Position numbers and translations under genes: made by a program. The notes under the pieces are model-generated. The model had not been told where the DNA came from. It did no database searches and was given only the letters and a program-made list of their open reading frames with translations. A stretch of 64,000 bases of DNA, taken from positions 1 through 64,000 of the forward strand of contig NZ_JACGWZ010000009.1 of assembly GCF_014137975.1 (NCBI RefSeq). Reading direction: 5' to 3'. The stretch comes from Halosaccharopolyspora lacisalsi (GTDB lineage: Bacteria > Actinomycetota > Actinomycetes > Mycobacteriales > Pseudonocardiaceae). Below, piece after piece: positions 41,933-50,729 of the stretch (its first letter is position 1; each line of letters begins with the position of its first letter).

Positions 41933-44119
41933 ATGACCGGGTGGACAGCGCCCCTGCCGGGCGCTCGCGAAGCCACTGCCGTGGAGCGGGATGGCCGCCA
42001 CGGTTTCGCCGCCGCCTGGGCACAGGCCCTCGTCGGCACCAGCTACGTTCCCATGACCAGCGCGGAGGTCGAGGAACACCTGCGGGGCCACACCGACCGG
42101 CTGGTCGAGGTGCTGCTGAGTGAGCCGCTGGACACCGCCGCGGCGGATGCCGTCGGTGCCGACCTGGTCGCGATGCACTTCACCAGCGCCGCGTCCCTGT
42201 CCGGGACGATCACCACGATCGGTGCACGGATGCTGCCGCTGCTGGGGCTGGGCGAGGACGCGACGCTGCGGGATCGGGTCTCGACGATCCAGGCGGTGAT
42301 CTGCTCGGGGTTCATGCAGGCCGTGCGCAAGCGCACCCTCGACGAGCAGGAGGCGATTCGTCAGGCGGTGCTGGACGCGCGGGACGCGGTGGAGCAGGCG
42401 CTGCGGACCAGCGAGGCCCGTTTCCGGACGATCTTCTCCGAGGCGGCGATCGGCATCGGCATCGCCGACACCGAGGGCAGGATCATAGAGGGCAACGCCT
42501 CACTGCGACGCATCCTCGGGCGCACGGCCGACGAGCTGCGGTCCACGACGGTGCACGACCTGATGGAATCGGACGACATCGAGGCGGTGTGGCACTGGTA
42601 CCAGCAGCTGATCCGGGGCGAGTGCGACCAGTACCGGGTGGAGAAGCAGTTCACCCGCCCCGACGGGGGCCGCTCCTGGACCGAGCTGATCGTGTCCCTG
42701 GTGCGCGACGAGGAGGGCCTCCCGCTGTACCAGGTCGCGCTGGTGGAGGACGTCACCGACCGCAAGCTGTTGCAGGACAGGTTGCGTCACCAGGCGCTGC
42801 ACGACCCGCTGACCGGCCTGCCCAACCGCGCGCTGTTCCTGGAGCGCCTGGAGGAGGCGCTGGGAGACGGGGACGTCGCCGAGAATCCCGACGAGCGACG
42901 GGTCGCGCTGTGCTACATGGACCTCGACAGCTTCAAGGTCGTCAACGACAGCCTCGGGCACCTCGTCGGTGACGAGTTGCTGACGACGGTGGGCAACCGT
43001 CTCGCGGAGTCGATCAGCGGCCCCGACCGGCTGGTGGCCCGGATGGGTGGTGACGAGTTCCTGATCCTGCTCCAGGGCTCCCGGGGCGCCGAGCAGGCCG
43101 TCGAACTCGCCGAGCAGGCCCTGGCGACCCTGGTGGATCCCATCCACATCGACGGGCAGGAGCTGTCGGTCTCGGCCAGCATCGGCATCGTGGAACGCCC
43201 GACACGAGAGCAGACACCGGTCGGCCTGATGCGCGACGCCGACGTGACCCTGTACTGGGCCAAGGCCGAGGGCAAGGACCGGTGGACGCTGTTCGACACC
43301 GAACGCAGCGCCACGGAGGTCGCCCAGTTCCGGTTGTCGGCGAGCATGCCCGCCGCGCTGGAACACGAGGAGTTCTACGTCGAGTACCAGCCGCTGGTGG
43401 GACTGCGGGCCGAGGACGTGGCCGGAGTGGAAGCGTTGGTGCGCTGGTGGCACCCGGAGCTGGGACGCCTCGGCCCGGACCGGTTCATCGGCCTGGCCGA
43501 GGAGACCGGCCTGATCGTGTCACTGGGCCGCTGGGTACTGCGGCAGGCGTGCTACCAGGCCAAGTACTGGCAGGAGGAGTTCGGAGCCGCCGCACCGTTC
43601 GTCAGCGTCAATCTCGCCGTGCGCCAGTCCCGGGATCCCCAGTTGGTCGCGGACGTGGCCGAGATCCTCCACGAAACGGGGCTGGACCCGGGCAAGCTCC
43701 AGCTGGAGCTCACGGAGAGCGCGATCATGAGCACCGCCGACGAACCGCTCGAAGCGCTCCGCGAGCTGGCGCGCATGGGGGTGCGCATCGCCATCGACGA
43801 CTTCGGGACCGGCTACTCCAACCTCGCCTACCTGCGGCACCTGCCGGTGCACGAGCTCAAGGTCGCGGGATCCTTCATGGAGGGGATCCGCGACGACGAG
43901 CCCGATCCCGTGGACGAGCACATCGTGCGTACCCTGGTCGAACTGGCCCACACACTGGGTCTGACGGTCACGGCCGAAGGCGTGGAGACCCGCGAGCAGG
44001 CGCGTCGCATGGCCGTCATCGGCTGCGAGACCGGTCAGGGATGGTTCTTCGCGCGACCCGGAACACCCGATGCGATCCGCTCCCTCATCGTTCGAAGCGG
44101 CACGGAACCCGAGCGCTGA
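41933..44119 (+). CDS. PAS-GGDEF-EAL cyclic-di-GMP enzyme
   Basis: This 728-residue protein starts at ATG 41933 (GGAGG upstream). Residues 1-155 are a helical N-terminal domain without transmembrane helices. A PAS domain covers about 165-285 (ARFRTIFSEAAIGIGIADTEGRIIEGNASLRRILG). A GGDEF domain covers about 295-455 with an intact RMGGDEFLILL and no RxxD inhibitory site. An EAL domain covers about 475-720 with VEALVRWWHPE, NLAVRQ, ELTES, the DDFGTGYSNL loop and GVET, so the metal ligands are present. The usual LKIDxxF reads LKVAGSF (Asp to Ala). It can probably make or degrade c-di-GMP according to PAS input. It is convergent with another GGDEF gene. Confidence 0.9.
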   Translation: MTGWTAPLPGAREATAVERDGRHGFAAAWAQALVGTSYVPMTSAEVEEHLRGHTDRLVEVLLSEPLDTAAADAVGADLVAMHFTSAASLSGTITTIGARMLPLLGLGEDATLRDRVSTIQAVICSGFMQAVRKRTLDEQEAIRQAVLDARDAVEQALRTSEARFRTIFSEAAIGIGIADTEGRIIEGNASLRRILGRTADELRSTTVHDLMESDDIEAVWHWYQQLIRGECDQYRVEKQFTRPDGGRSWTELIVSLVRDEEGLPLYQVALVEDVTDRKLLQDRLRHQALHDPLTGLPNRALFLERLEEALGDGDVAENPDERRVALCYMDLDSFKVVNDSLGHLVGDELLTTVGNRLAESISGPDRLVARMGGDEFLILLQGSRGAEQAVELAEQALATLVDPIHIDGQELSVSASIGIVERPTREQTPVGLMRDADVTLYWAKAEGKDRWTLFDTERSATEVAQFRLSASMPAALEHEEFYVEYQPLVGLRAEDVAGVEALVRWWHPELGRLGPDRFIGLAEETGLIVSLGRWVLRQACYQAKYWQEEFGAAAPFVSVNLAVRQSRDPQLVADVAEILHETGLDPGKLQLELTESAIMSTADEPLEALRELARMGVRIAIDDFGTGYSNLAYLRHLPVHELKVAGSFMEGIRDDEPDPVDEHIVRTLVELAHTLGLTVTAEGVETREQARRMAVIGCETGQGWFFARPGTPDAIRSLIVRSGTEPER

Positions 44120-44123
44120 CATC

Positions 44124-44154
44124 GTTCCCGCCCGGGGCCGGTCTCGACGGGAAC
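44124..44154. terminator. Terminator hairpin between convergent c-di-GMP genes
   Basis: GTTCCCG and CGGGAAC form a 7-bp stem around a 17-base GC-rich loop between stop codons at 44119 and 44163. Confidence 0.5.
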
Positions 44155-44162
44155 CTCCGGCA

Positions 44163-45017
44163 CTAGCTGTGCTGGAGGTGGTGTTGAGCCCGCTCGATGA
44201 CGGAGTGCACCGAGGCCTGACCGTCCGTGGTGACCCAGGACACCCGCAGGTTCGGGCGGAACTGCTTGGCCTCGATCCGTACCGACCGGGTGGCGACCTC
44301 CCGGACCCGCCTGGCGAAGTCGACGCCCGCGCCGGTGGGGTGATCGGCGATGACGGCGAACTCGTCCCCTCCGTAACGAGCGACGGTCTGATCGTCCCGG
44401 AGCCCCTGCCGCAGTTGCGCGGCGATCTCGGCCAGCAGTCGATCACCCTTGGCGAAACCGTGCTCGTTGTTGAACGCGCTCAGCCGCCGGACGTCGGCGA
44501 TCACCAGCGTCGTCAGCGTGCCTCCCACGCGGGAGCGCACCAGCGTCTGCTCCAGTCTGTCCAGCAACAACGCCCGTCCCGGCAACCCGGTCAGCGGATC
44601 CAGCAACCCCTGGCCGTGCGACACACCGGTGTGCACCGGTCGCAACAACATCAGCGCCCTGTCACGCCCGTGCGCCGAGACCGGGTGATAATCGATCCAG
44701 ACCCGGCTCGAAGGCTGTCCGGACCAGAAGATCACCGCCGGAGTGGACAACGACGATCCGGCCCGCAACACCTGGCCGGCCAGCTCGGCCCAGTCCGGCA
44801 TGGCCGAGCCGGTGTCATCGGACATCGACCACCCGTAGGGGCGCACTCCGGTGAGCAGGTCGGACTTGCTCAGCCGCATCAGCCCCGCCGCGACGTCGTT
44901 GGTAGCCAACACCTGACCGTGCGCATCGGTGAGCAGGACGCCGAGATCCAGGCCGCCGATGAGCTCGTCCCAGATCGGGGTGAGCTGAGACGGCACGGAG
45001 GCATCCACGACACTCAT
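44163..45017 (-). CDS. PAS-like/GGDEF diguanylate cyclase
   Basis: This 284-residue soluble protein has an N-terminal PAS-like sensor (ELIGGLDLGVLLTDAHGQVLATNDVAAGLMRLS, residues about 18-50). The GGDEF domain is from about 130, with LLDPLTGLPGRALLLDRLEQ, VIADVRRLSAFNNEHGFAKGD and the active ARYGGDEFAVIAD loop. Most of the GGDEF metal and substrate positions are kept, so it is likely active. The inhibitory RxxD is not present at the usual spacing. It starts at ATG 45017 and is divergent from the GT87 gene. The proximity of a GGDEF-EAL gene suggests that both set a shared c-di-GMP pool. Confidence 0.88.
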   Translation of the reverse strand: MSVVDASVPSQLTPIWDELIGGLDLGVLLTDAHGQVLATNDVAAGLMRLSKSDLLTGVRPYGWSMSDDTGSAMPDWAELAGQVLRAGSSLSTPAVIFWSGQPSSRVWIDYHPVSAHGRDRALMLLRPVHTGVSHGQGLLDPLTGLPGRALLLDRLEQTLVRSRVGGTLTTLVIADVRRLSAFNNEHGFAKGDRLLAEIAAQLRQGLRDDQTVARYGGDEFAVIADHPTGAGVDFARRVREVATRSVRIEAKQFRPNLRVSWVTTDGQASVHSVIERAQHHLQHS

Positions 45018-45284
45018 TTGGCTCTACCCTCCCCACCAAACGGAGTAATGTCTCTGAGCCTCTCTTCTGCGAGGGCCGGAATTCAAGAGGAGTGCTACCC
45101 CACGTAATGGTGATTTATGCAGTGGATCAACGACCCTACGTGAGCAGAGACCGAACGCCGCCACCTGATCCGGCATGACGGGCGTCACGTCCCGCCCACG
45201 CGCACGGGGCCGCGAACTCAGCCCCCTTACCCTGGACGCGGTCGCCGAACTCGCCACGACCCAGAGCAACCCGGACGGTGCCCC

Positions 45285-46583
45285 GTGCCCTTGACTGAAC
45301 GAGCCGAGCCCCAGCGATCCCTGGGTCAACGAATCCGTGAACACCGAAAATTACTCGCTGTGATCGGAATGTGCGAGTTGATCGCGGTCGTCATGGTCTC
45401 GGCCATCGATCCGCACGCCCACATCGACGGCGAGGTGTACCAACTCGGTGCGCAGGCGTGGTTGTCCGGTCACGACATCTACCAACACCTGCCGCCCACC
45501 GACTCCGGGCTGCGACTGCCCTTCATCTACCCGCCCTTCGCGGCGATCGTGTTCACCCCACTGGCCGTGGTGCCCAAGCCGGTGGCGATCGCCATGATCA
45601 TGGTCGTCACCCATCTGTGTCTGTTGGCCACGCTCTACGTGGTGCTGCGGGCGTCGACGTTCCTGCGATCCCACCGCCATTCGGCGCTACTGGTGACGGC
45701 GGCCCTGCTGCCGCTGGCCACCGTTACCGAACCGGTGAAGGAGACCATCACCTACGCCCAGATCAACGTGGTGCTCATGGCGCTGGTCGCCGTCGACTGC
45801 CTGTGGCGGGTGGACGGGCCCAGGAAGCTGCCCTACCCGCGTGGCCTGCTGATCGGGCTGGCCGCCGGGCTGAAGCTCACCCCTGCGGCGTTCCTGCTGC
45901 TGTTCCTGCTGCGCAGGGACTACCGCACCATCGTGACCTCGATCGTGACGTTCCTGGGCACGATGCTGCTCGGTGTGGTGCTGGCCTTCGACGCCGCCAA
46001 GCGCTTCTGGCTCCACGAGGTGTTCTCCACCAGCGGTGTCTCCTTCGGCCCGAAGTTCCAGGGCGACGCGTCCATGTACGCGGGCAACCAGTCGGTGCGC
46101 GCCCTGCTGAGCCGGATGCAGGTTCCCGAGCCGTGGCAGACGGTGATCTTCGGTCTGCTCGTCGTGGCACTGCTGGTACTGGCGGTGCTGGGGATGCTGC
46201 ACGCGCTGCGCCGACGAGACTTGCCGACGGCGCTGGCGACCAATGCCGTCCTCGGCCTCCTGGTCTCGCCGATCTCCTGGTCGCACCACTGGGTGTGGGC
46301 GGTACCGGCCCTGGTGCTGCTGGGCGGGAGCGCGTGGCGGAACAGGAACTGGCCGCTGATGCTGGCCACGGTGCTGGTAGCCGAGTTCTTCGCGCTGGGG
46401 CCGCACTGGCACGTCCCCCAGGGCGAGGGGCTGGAACTGACCTGGAACGCCTTCGAGCACTTCATCGGCAACGCCTACGTGTACTTCGGCGCGGCTTACC
46501 TGCTCTACAACGCGCACGCCTGGTGGCGTGCGCGCCACGAGGCACCGGCGCGAAACTCCTCCGACGAGCACGCCACCGTGTAA
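45285..46583 (+). CDS. GT87-family polyprenol-phosphate mannosyltransferase-like protein
   Basis: This 432-residue polytopic membrane protein has about ten hydrophobic segments. It matches the DUF2029/GT87 family (mycobacterial PimE-type alpha-1,2-mannosyltransferases using polyprenyl-phosphomannose). The conserved acidic residue in the first outer loop is present (HIDGEVYQLGAQAWLSGHDIYQ), as are LPFIYPPFAAIVFTPLA, TYAQINVVLMALV, GLAAGLKLTPAAFLLLFLLRRDYR, GNQSVRALLSR and SPISWSHHWVWAVPALV. It probably decorates a phosphatidylinositol mannoside, lipomannan-type or similar glycolipid outside the membrane. It starts at GTG 45285 without a clear ribosome site. A strong bidirectional terminator follows. 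Confidence 0.87.
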   Translation: MPLTERAEPQRSLGQRIREHRKLLAVIGMCELIAVVMVSAIDPHAHIDGEVYQLGAQAWLSGHDIYQHLPPTDSGLRLPFIYPPFAAIVFTPLAVVPKPVAIAMIMVVTHLCLLATLYVVLRASTFLRSHRHSALLVTAALLPLATVTEPVKETITYAQINVVLMALVAVDCLWRVDGPRKLPYPRGLLIGLAAGLKLTPAAFLLLFLLRRDYRTIVTSIVTFLGTMLLGVVLAFDAAKRFWLHEVFSTSGVSFGPKFQGDASMYAGNQSVRALLSRMQVPEPWQTVIFGLLVVALLVLAVLGMLHALRRRDLPTALATNAVLGLLVSPISWSHHWVWAVPALVLLGGSAWRNRNWPLMLATVLVAEFFALGPHWHVPQGEGLELTWNAFEHFIGNAYVYFGAAYLLYNAHAWWRARHEAPARNSSDEHATV

Positions 46584-46602
46584 CCGCGCGTACCGCGCGA
46601 AA

Positions 46603-46641
46603 AGCTCGGGCCGGGAAGTCCACGACTTCCCGGCCCGAGCT
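46603..46641. terminator. Strong bidirectional terminator
   Basis: The perfect 17-bp stem AGCTCGGGCCGGGAAGT / ACTTCCCGGCCCGAGCT, with a 5-base loop, lies between convergent genes. Confidence 0.88.
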
Positions 46642-46705
46642 CGTCCGCTGGCCCTTCACGCCTCCTCGAAGCGGCTCGTGCCGCTCGGGGAGCGCGCGTG
46701 CGCGG

Positions 46706-48052
46706 TCAGGCCCTGCCGGCCACGTCCCGCAGCAGCGCCCCGGCCCTCAGCTGCTCCGTCACCGGGTTTCCGAACACGGAGGCCAGGGTCTCGCCCTGTG
46801 CGACGGTGACGGTCGGGAGCGCACCGCCGTCGTCGACGACCGGCAGGGACATCCCACCCGTGGGAGCGGTGCGGGTGGACCGGCGGAAGGGGTTGCGGGC
46901 GACCTCGTCGCGCTCGGGCAACGCGACGGCGAGCTCGTCCGCCGTGAACACCACGACCTCGGAGAGCTCGGGCGCCGTCGAGAACGCCGGTGCCGCCGCG
47001 GGCTCGTCGGCCCGCGGCTCGGGCAGCAGCTCTCCCCGCAGGACCTGGGTGATGCGGCTCGGTTCGGACTCCTCGGCGCGCGGAGCCGGAGCGACGACGA
47101 GCTCCGCGGCCTCCGACGGGTTCGGGATCTCGGTGACCTGGTGCTGCATGTCACCGGGAACGTGCAGGGGGAGGAACTCCTGGGCCTCCCGGCGCGCGGC
47201 CGGAACGGTCGACACGGCCGAGTCGAGCAGCTCCCGGGGGACGGTGTGCAGCTTCTTGGCCGGCAGCCCGGCCGAGGTGAGGTCCACGGTCCGCGGGGAG
47301 AGGAGAGGCTCCCCGGCCGGAGCGGGGACGGTCTTGCCGAGGCTGGACTTCCAGAGCTCGACGATGCTCTGCGTGGACTCGGCGGCGAACCCATCGACGG
47401 TGGCGGGGTCGACAGCCGGAACCACGAGCGGAGCTTCGTGATCACGGATCGTGGGAACGACGATGGCGCCGCGAGTGTCGTGGACCACGTCGCCAATGGC
47501 GTCCGACGAGTTCGACGAGCGGTGAAACCCCTCCGCCGGACTCCCGGACTCGGCCTCGAGCGCGTGCCGCCCGCTCGAGGCCGGCGGACCGGACGTGGTC
47601 TCGGAGGGATCCGGCCGCGGGGCGCGTTCCGTGGTCGGCTCCGGGTCGATGACGGGGATCTCCGTCGTCTCGGGATCCGTCGAGCGGTGCCGGCCGGTGG
47701 TGGGCTGCTCGGGAACTCGCGGGATCTCCTGGGTCAGCACGTCATCGACGACGGGGATCACTTCGGTGACCGGGTCGATGGGTCCGGTCAGCGCGGCGAC
47801 AGTGTGCTTGCCGGGGGCCGGGTTGTTCCGCGGCGTGTCCGTCGGGAACAGCTCACCGGCGAAGCACAGACCGTTGCGGCGCGGGGTGCCGTCGTCGAGG
47901 ACGTCGGCGCCCTGGGGAAACGTCGTTTCCCCCAGCGGTGGGGCCGGGCGGTCCGGACAGTCCTCGGACGCCGAGGCCACGCCGCTTCCCGCGGCCAACA
48001 TGCCGCCGGTAACCAGGGCGGCCCGAACACCGCGCTTTGCCCAAGTCTGCAT
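46706..48052 (-). CDS. Secreted Pro/Thr-rich protein of unknown function
   Basis: This 448-residue protein starts at ATG 48052 with GAAGGAG nine bases upstream. The signal peptide is residues 1-29 (KRGVRAALVTGGMLAAGSGVASA). The mature N-terminus has two Cys (SEDCPDRPAPPLGETTFPQGADVLDD and NGLCFAGELFP), with PTDTPRNNPAPGKHTVAALTG following. The middle (about 80-180) is a disordered Pro/Glu/Thr region, and the rest is low-complexity with scattered hydrophobic patches. No anchor, repeat or catalytic motif was recognised. The gene immediately upstream on the same strand (48253-49275) encodes a similarly built secreted protein, so the two probably act together at the cell surface. Confidence 0.72.
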   Translation of the reverse strand: MQTWAKRGVRAALVTGGMLAAGSGVASASEDCPDRPAPPLGETTFPQGADVLDDGTPRRNGLCFAGELFPTDTPRNNPAPGKHTVAALTGPIDPVTEVIPVVDDVLTQEIPRVPEQPTTGRHRSTDPETTEIPVIDPEPTTERAPRPDPSETTSGPPASSGRHALEAESGSPAEGFHRSSNSSDAIGDVVHDTRGAIVVPTIRDHEAPLVVPAVDPATVDGFAAESTQSIVELWKSSLGKTVPAPAGEPLLSPRTVDLTSAGLPAKKLHTVPRELLDSAVSTVPAARREAQEFLPLHVPGDMQHQVTEIPNPSEAAELVVAPAPRAEESEPSRITQVLRGELLPEPRADEPAAAPAFSTAPELSEVVVFTADELAVALPERDEVARNPFRRSTRTAPTGGMSLPVVDDGGALPTVTVAQGETLASVFGNPVTEQLRAGALLRDVAGRA

Positions 48053-48252
48053 CGAAAATTTCTCCTTCGGGGTGTTTTCGCGGGATGCGAGGAGAGGTGC
48101 GTCGGAACGTCTTGTGGACACCACGCCGGCTCGGCCGTTCGCCGTGGAGCGCGGTCGACGCGTCGTGTCACACGGCTTGGGCGGGATCGTGGGAAGGCGG
48201 CCGGACTCGGACGAGTCGCGAGCGCGCAGCGGATCACCGCCACACGAGGGGG

Positions 48253-49275
48253 TCAGTCCGGGTTCGTACCGGGTTGCGGCTTCGGCCCACCGGTCAGCGC
48301 GGGGGTGGTGCGGCGCGTGGTGGTGCTGCCACGAGTTTCGGAGAGCAGCGCCGCACCGAACAGCCAGCAGAGGCCCACACCACCGTTCGAGCCACCGCTG
48401 TCACCGGTGGCACCTCCGCACCCGGACGAGAGTGGTGCGGGCATCGGAACCAGCGGTTGCCACCACGGCAGCGGCCGGGGTTCCGGGGGAACGTCGGCAC
48501 CGTCCCGAACACCGACGGTGTCCGGGGACGGAGTCGGCCGGCTCTCGGTGGTGCCGATCGATTGCGAGGCCGGCACGGGCGCGGGGTCCGTACGAGGCAT
48601 CGGCGAAGCGTCCCGGTGATCCGGAAGCACCTGCGCGTTCTCGTTCGGCGCGTGCTCCGGGCAGTCGGCGTTCCGGTCCGGGGCGACGATCGGCAGCGTC
48701 TCGGAAACGTCGGGGACGAGGGGGTCCAGTGACTGCTCGACGGGTTCGAGTCCGGTGCCGACGCTCTCGGTCACCTTCCGGACCGGTTCGAGGACCTCGC
48801 CGGTCACCTCCCCGGCCGGTTCGAGCACCGGTCGGGTCACCTCATCGACCGGTTCGAGCACCGGTCGAGCCTGCCGGACGAGCTCGTGCACGGAGTCGCT
48901 CACCGGCGCGGTCACCGCACCGGAGTCCCGCTCGGGGGTGGAAGCGATCTCGTCCGTCACCCTCTCGACCCGGGTGAGGATCCTCGTCGCGTCGAGCTCG
49001 GTCGGATCGAGCGTCGCCGGGCCGGACGAGTTCGACCCGTCCTGCCCCGACTCCTCCACGGGGTCGACGGGACCGCGCGAGGACGTCTCGACCATCTCGG
49101 CCACGTCGACGGGCTGGTCCTCCTCGCCGAACGACGTGGTCTCCGCCGTCGCGATACCGGCTCCGAGCAACCACACCGCCGAGGTTCCCGCCACCGCGGT
49201 GCCGGTGAAGACCAGAGCACGGTTCAGCAGCCGCCGCAGGCGGCCGGATTCCGTGCTCCGCTCGGTTCCGGACAT
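48253..49275 (-). CDS. Secreted protein with EPV-type repeats, unknown function
   Basis: This 340-residue protein starts at ATG 49275 (AGGAGG 12 bases upstream). The signal peptide or anchor is residues about 18-44 (ALVFTGTAVAGTSAVWLLGAGIATA). An amphipathic repeat region near 130-190 contains RPVLEPVDEVT, RPVLEPAGEVT, GEVLEPVRKVT and TGLEPVEQSLDPL, a degenerate 11-residue period that could form a helical rod. A NADCPEHAPNENAQVLP motif and a Gly/Ser-rich CGGATGDSGGSNGGVGLCWLFGAAL segment near the end carry three of its Cys. No sortase signal is seen. It is probably a surface protein co-expressed with the 46706-48052 product. Confidence 0.7.
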   Translation of the reverse strand: MSGTERSTESGRLRRLLNRALVFTGTAVAGTSAVWLLGAGIATAETTSFGEEDQPVDVAEMVETSSRGPVDPVEESGQDGSNSSGPATLDPTELDATRILTRVERVTDEIASTPERDSGAVTAPVSDSVHELVRQARPVLEPVDEVTRPVLEPAGEVTGEVLEPVRKVTESVGTGLEPVEQSLDPLVPDVSETLPIVAPDRNADCPEHAPNENAQVLPDHRDASPMPRTDPAPVPASQSIGTTESRPTPSPDTVGVRDGADVPPEPRPLPWWQPLVPMPAPLSSGCGGATGDSGGSNGGVGLCWLFGAALLSETRGSTTTRRTTPALTGGPKPQPGTNPD

Positions 49276-49534
49276 GGGCTTCGCGAGCCTCCTGGTATCG
49301 GGTACATGGACCGTGATCGGCGGGCTCGACCGACGTGCTCAACCGAAACCGACCGTGATCTTCGCGCTACCGAACGGAACTCTGCCAAAAGATCCACCGC
49401 CGGCGCAGCTTCTCCACGGCAATATCGCCACATCGTGTGACCAGCCATCGTTGCATGTTCGGAGAGTGACGAGTTCGTGTCCTGACGACGACGTCGCGGA
49501 TCTCCGCCCCACGAGATGACGATCTCCCGCTACG

Positions 49535-50701
49535 GTGGCGGGCGTGAGCGACCCCAGGAACATCGGTTCGGAAGACGCCGCCCGCATCCCTCCCGCCCTG
49601 CGGCTGTCGGCCGCGGTGAGCTGGCGCGTGCTGCTGGTGCTCGGCCTGCTGTACGTGCTCGGTGTGGTCGTGGGCAGACTCTTCATCGTGGTGGTTCCGG
49701 TCGCCATCGCCCTGCTGCTGGCCGCGCTGCTCGCCCCCGCGGTCTCCGCGCTGCACCGGCTGCGGGTCCCGCGCTCGCTGGCCACGGCGATCGTGCTCGT
49801 GGGCGGGTTGGCGGCGCTGGGCGGACTGCTCACGTTCGTGATCAACGCCTTCATCGCGGGACTGCCCGACATGCAGACCCAGATCGTGCGCAGTATCGAC
49901 AACATCCACCAGTGGCTGCTCAACGGCCCGCTTCCCCTGAACCAGCAACAGCTCGACGAGTACGTGCTCCAGATCCAGGAGTGGTTGAAGGGAAACCGAG
50001 CGTGGTTGACCTCGGGGGCGTTGGCCACGGCCAGTTCCTTGGGCACCTTCCTGACCGGCCTGGCGCTCATGCTGTTCACGCTGATCTTCTTCCTGCACGA
50101 CGGGCGCCGCATCTGGAAGTTCCTGCTGCGCATGCTGCCCGCTTCCTCTCGCGATCGGATCGACGCGGCGGGAATGCGGGGGTTCGCCTCGCTGTCCGGC
50201 TACATTCGCGGCACCGGTCTCGTCGCAGTGGGGGACGCGCTGGGCATCGGCATCGGTCTGGCGGTGCTGGGAGTGCCGCTGGCGGTGCCGCTGGCGGCGC
50301 TGGTGTTCCTCTCCGCCTTCGTCCCGATCGTCGGTGCCATCGCCTCCGGGGCCGTGGCTGTCCTCGTCGCACTCGTCACCAAGGGGCCGATCACGGGGCT
50401 GCTGGTGCTCGCGGTGGTCCTCGGCGTGCAGCAGATCGAAGGCAACGTGCTGCAACCCCTGGTGATCGGGCGCGCGGTCAAGCTGCACCCGCTGGCGGTC
50501 GTGCTGGCGATCAGTGCCGGCGTGGTCGTCGCCGGGATCGCCGGAGCCCTGCTGGCGGTGCCGCTGCTGGCCGTGCTGAACGCCGCGATCCGATCGCTGG
50601 CCGCCGGGGAGGACGACGCCGACGCGGTGTCCTCGCTACGGCCACGCGACTCCCTCCCCGCGAAGGAGGAACCCGCCGAGACCGGCACCGTCGAGGAGTG
50701 A
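49535..50701 (+). CDS. AI-2E family transporter (PerM-like)
   Basis: This 388-residue polytopic protein has about eight hydrophobic segments: a helical pair at about 30-75, a long outer loop with the amphipathic LPDMQTQIVRSIDNIHQWL, FLTGLALMLFTLIFFLHDGRR near 170, then a C-terminal block GLAVLGVPLAVPLAALVFLSAFVPIVGAIASG and VQQIEGNVLQPLVIGRAVKLHPLAVVLAI, the family's most conserved stretch. Members export autoinducer-2 (TqsA) or act as Na+/H+ antiporters, so the substrate cannot be assigned. GTG 49535 or 49544 could be the start; neither has a strong ribosome site. It is convergent with a GGDEF gene. Confidence 0.85.
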   Translation: MAGVSDPRNIGSEDAARIPPALRLSAAVSWRVLLVLGLLYVLGVVVGRLFIVVVPVAIALLLAALLAPAVSALHRLRVPRSLATAIVLVGGLAALGGLLTFVINAFIAGLPDMQTQIVRSIDNIHQWLLNGPLPLNQQQLDEYVLQIQEWLKGNRAWLTSGALATASSLGTFLTGLALMLFTLIFFLHDGRRIWKFLLRMLPASSRDRIDAAGMRGFASLSGYIRGTGLVAVGDALGIGIGLAVLGVPLAVPLAALVFLSAFVPIVGAIASGAVAVLVALVTKGPITGLLVLAVVLGVQQIEGNVLQPLVIGRAVKLHPLAVVLAISAGVVVAGIAGALLAVPLLAVLNAAIRSLAAGEDDADAVSSLRPRDSLPAKEEPAETGTVEE

Positions 50702-50729
50702 CCCGCTCGGACCCGCTCCGCGGGACCTC

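Noticed and set aside
45371-48619. 1082-codon plus-strand frame
   Set aside because: It overlaps the GT87 gene and runs antisense through two secreted-protein genes and a terminator, so it is a shadow frame.
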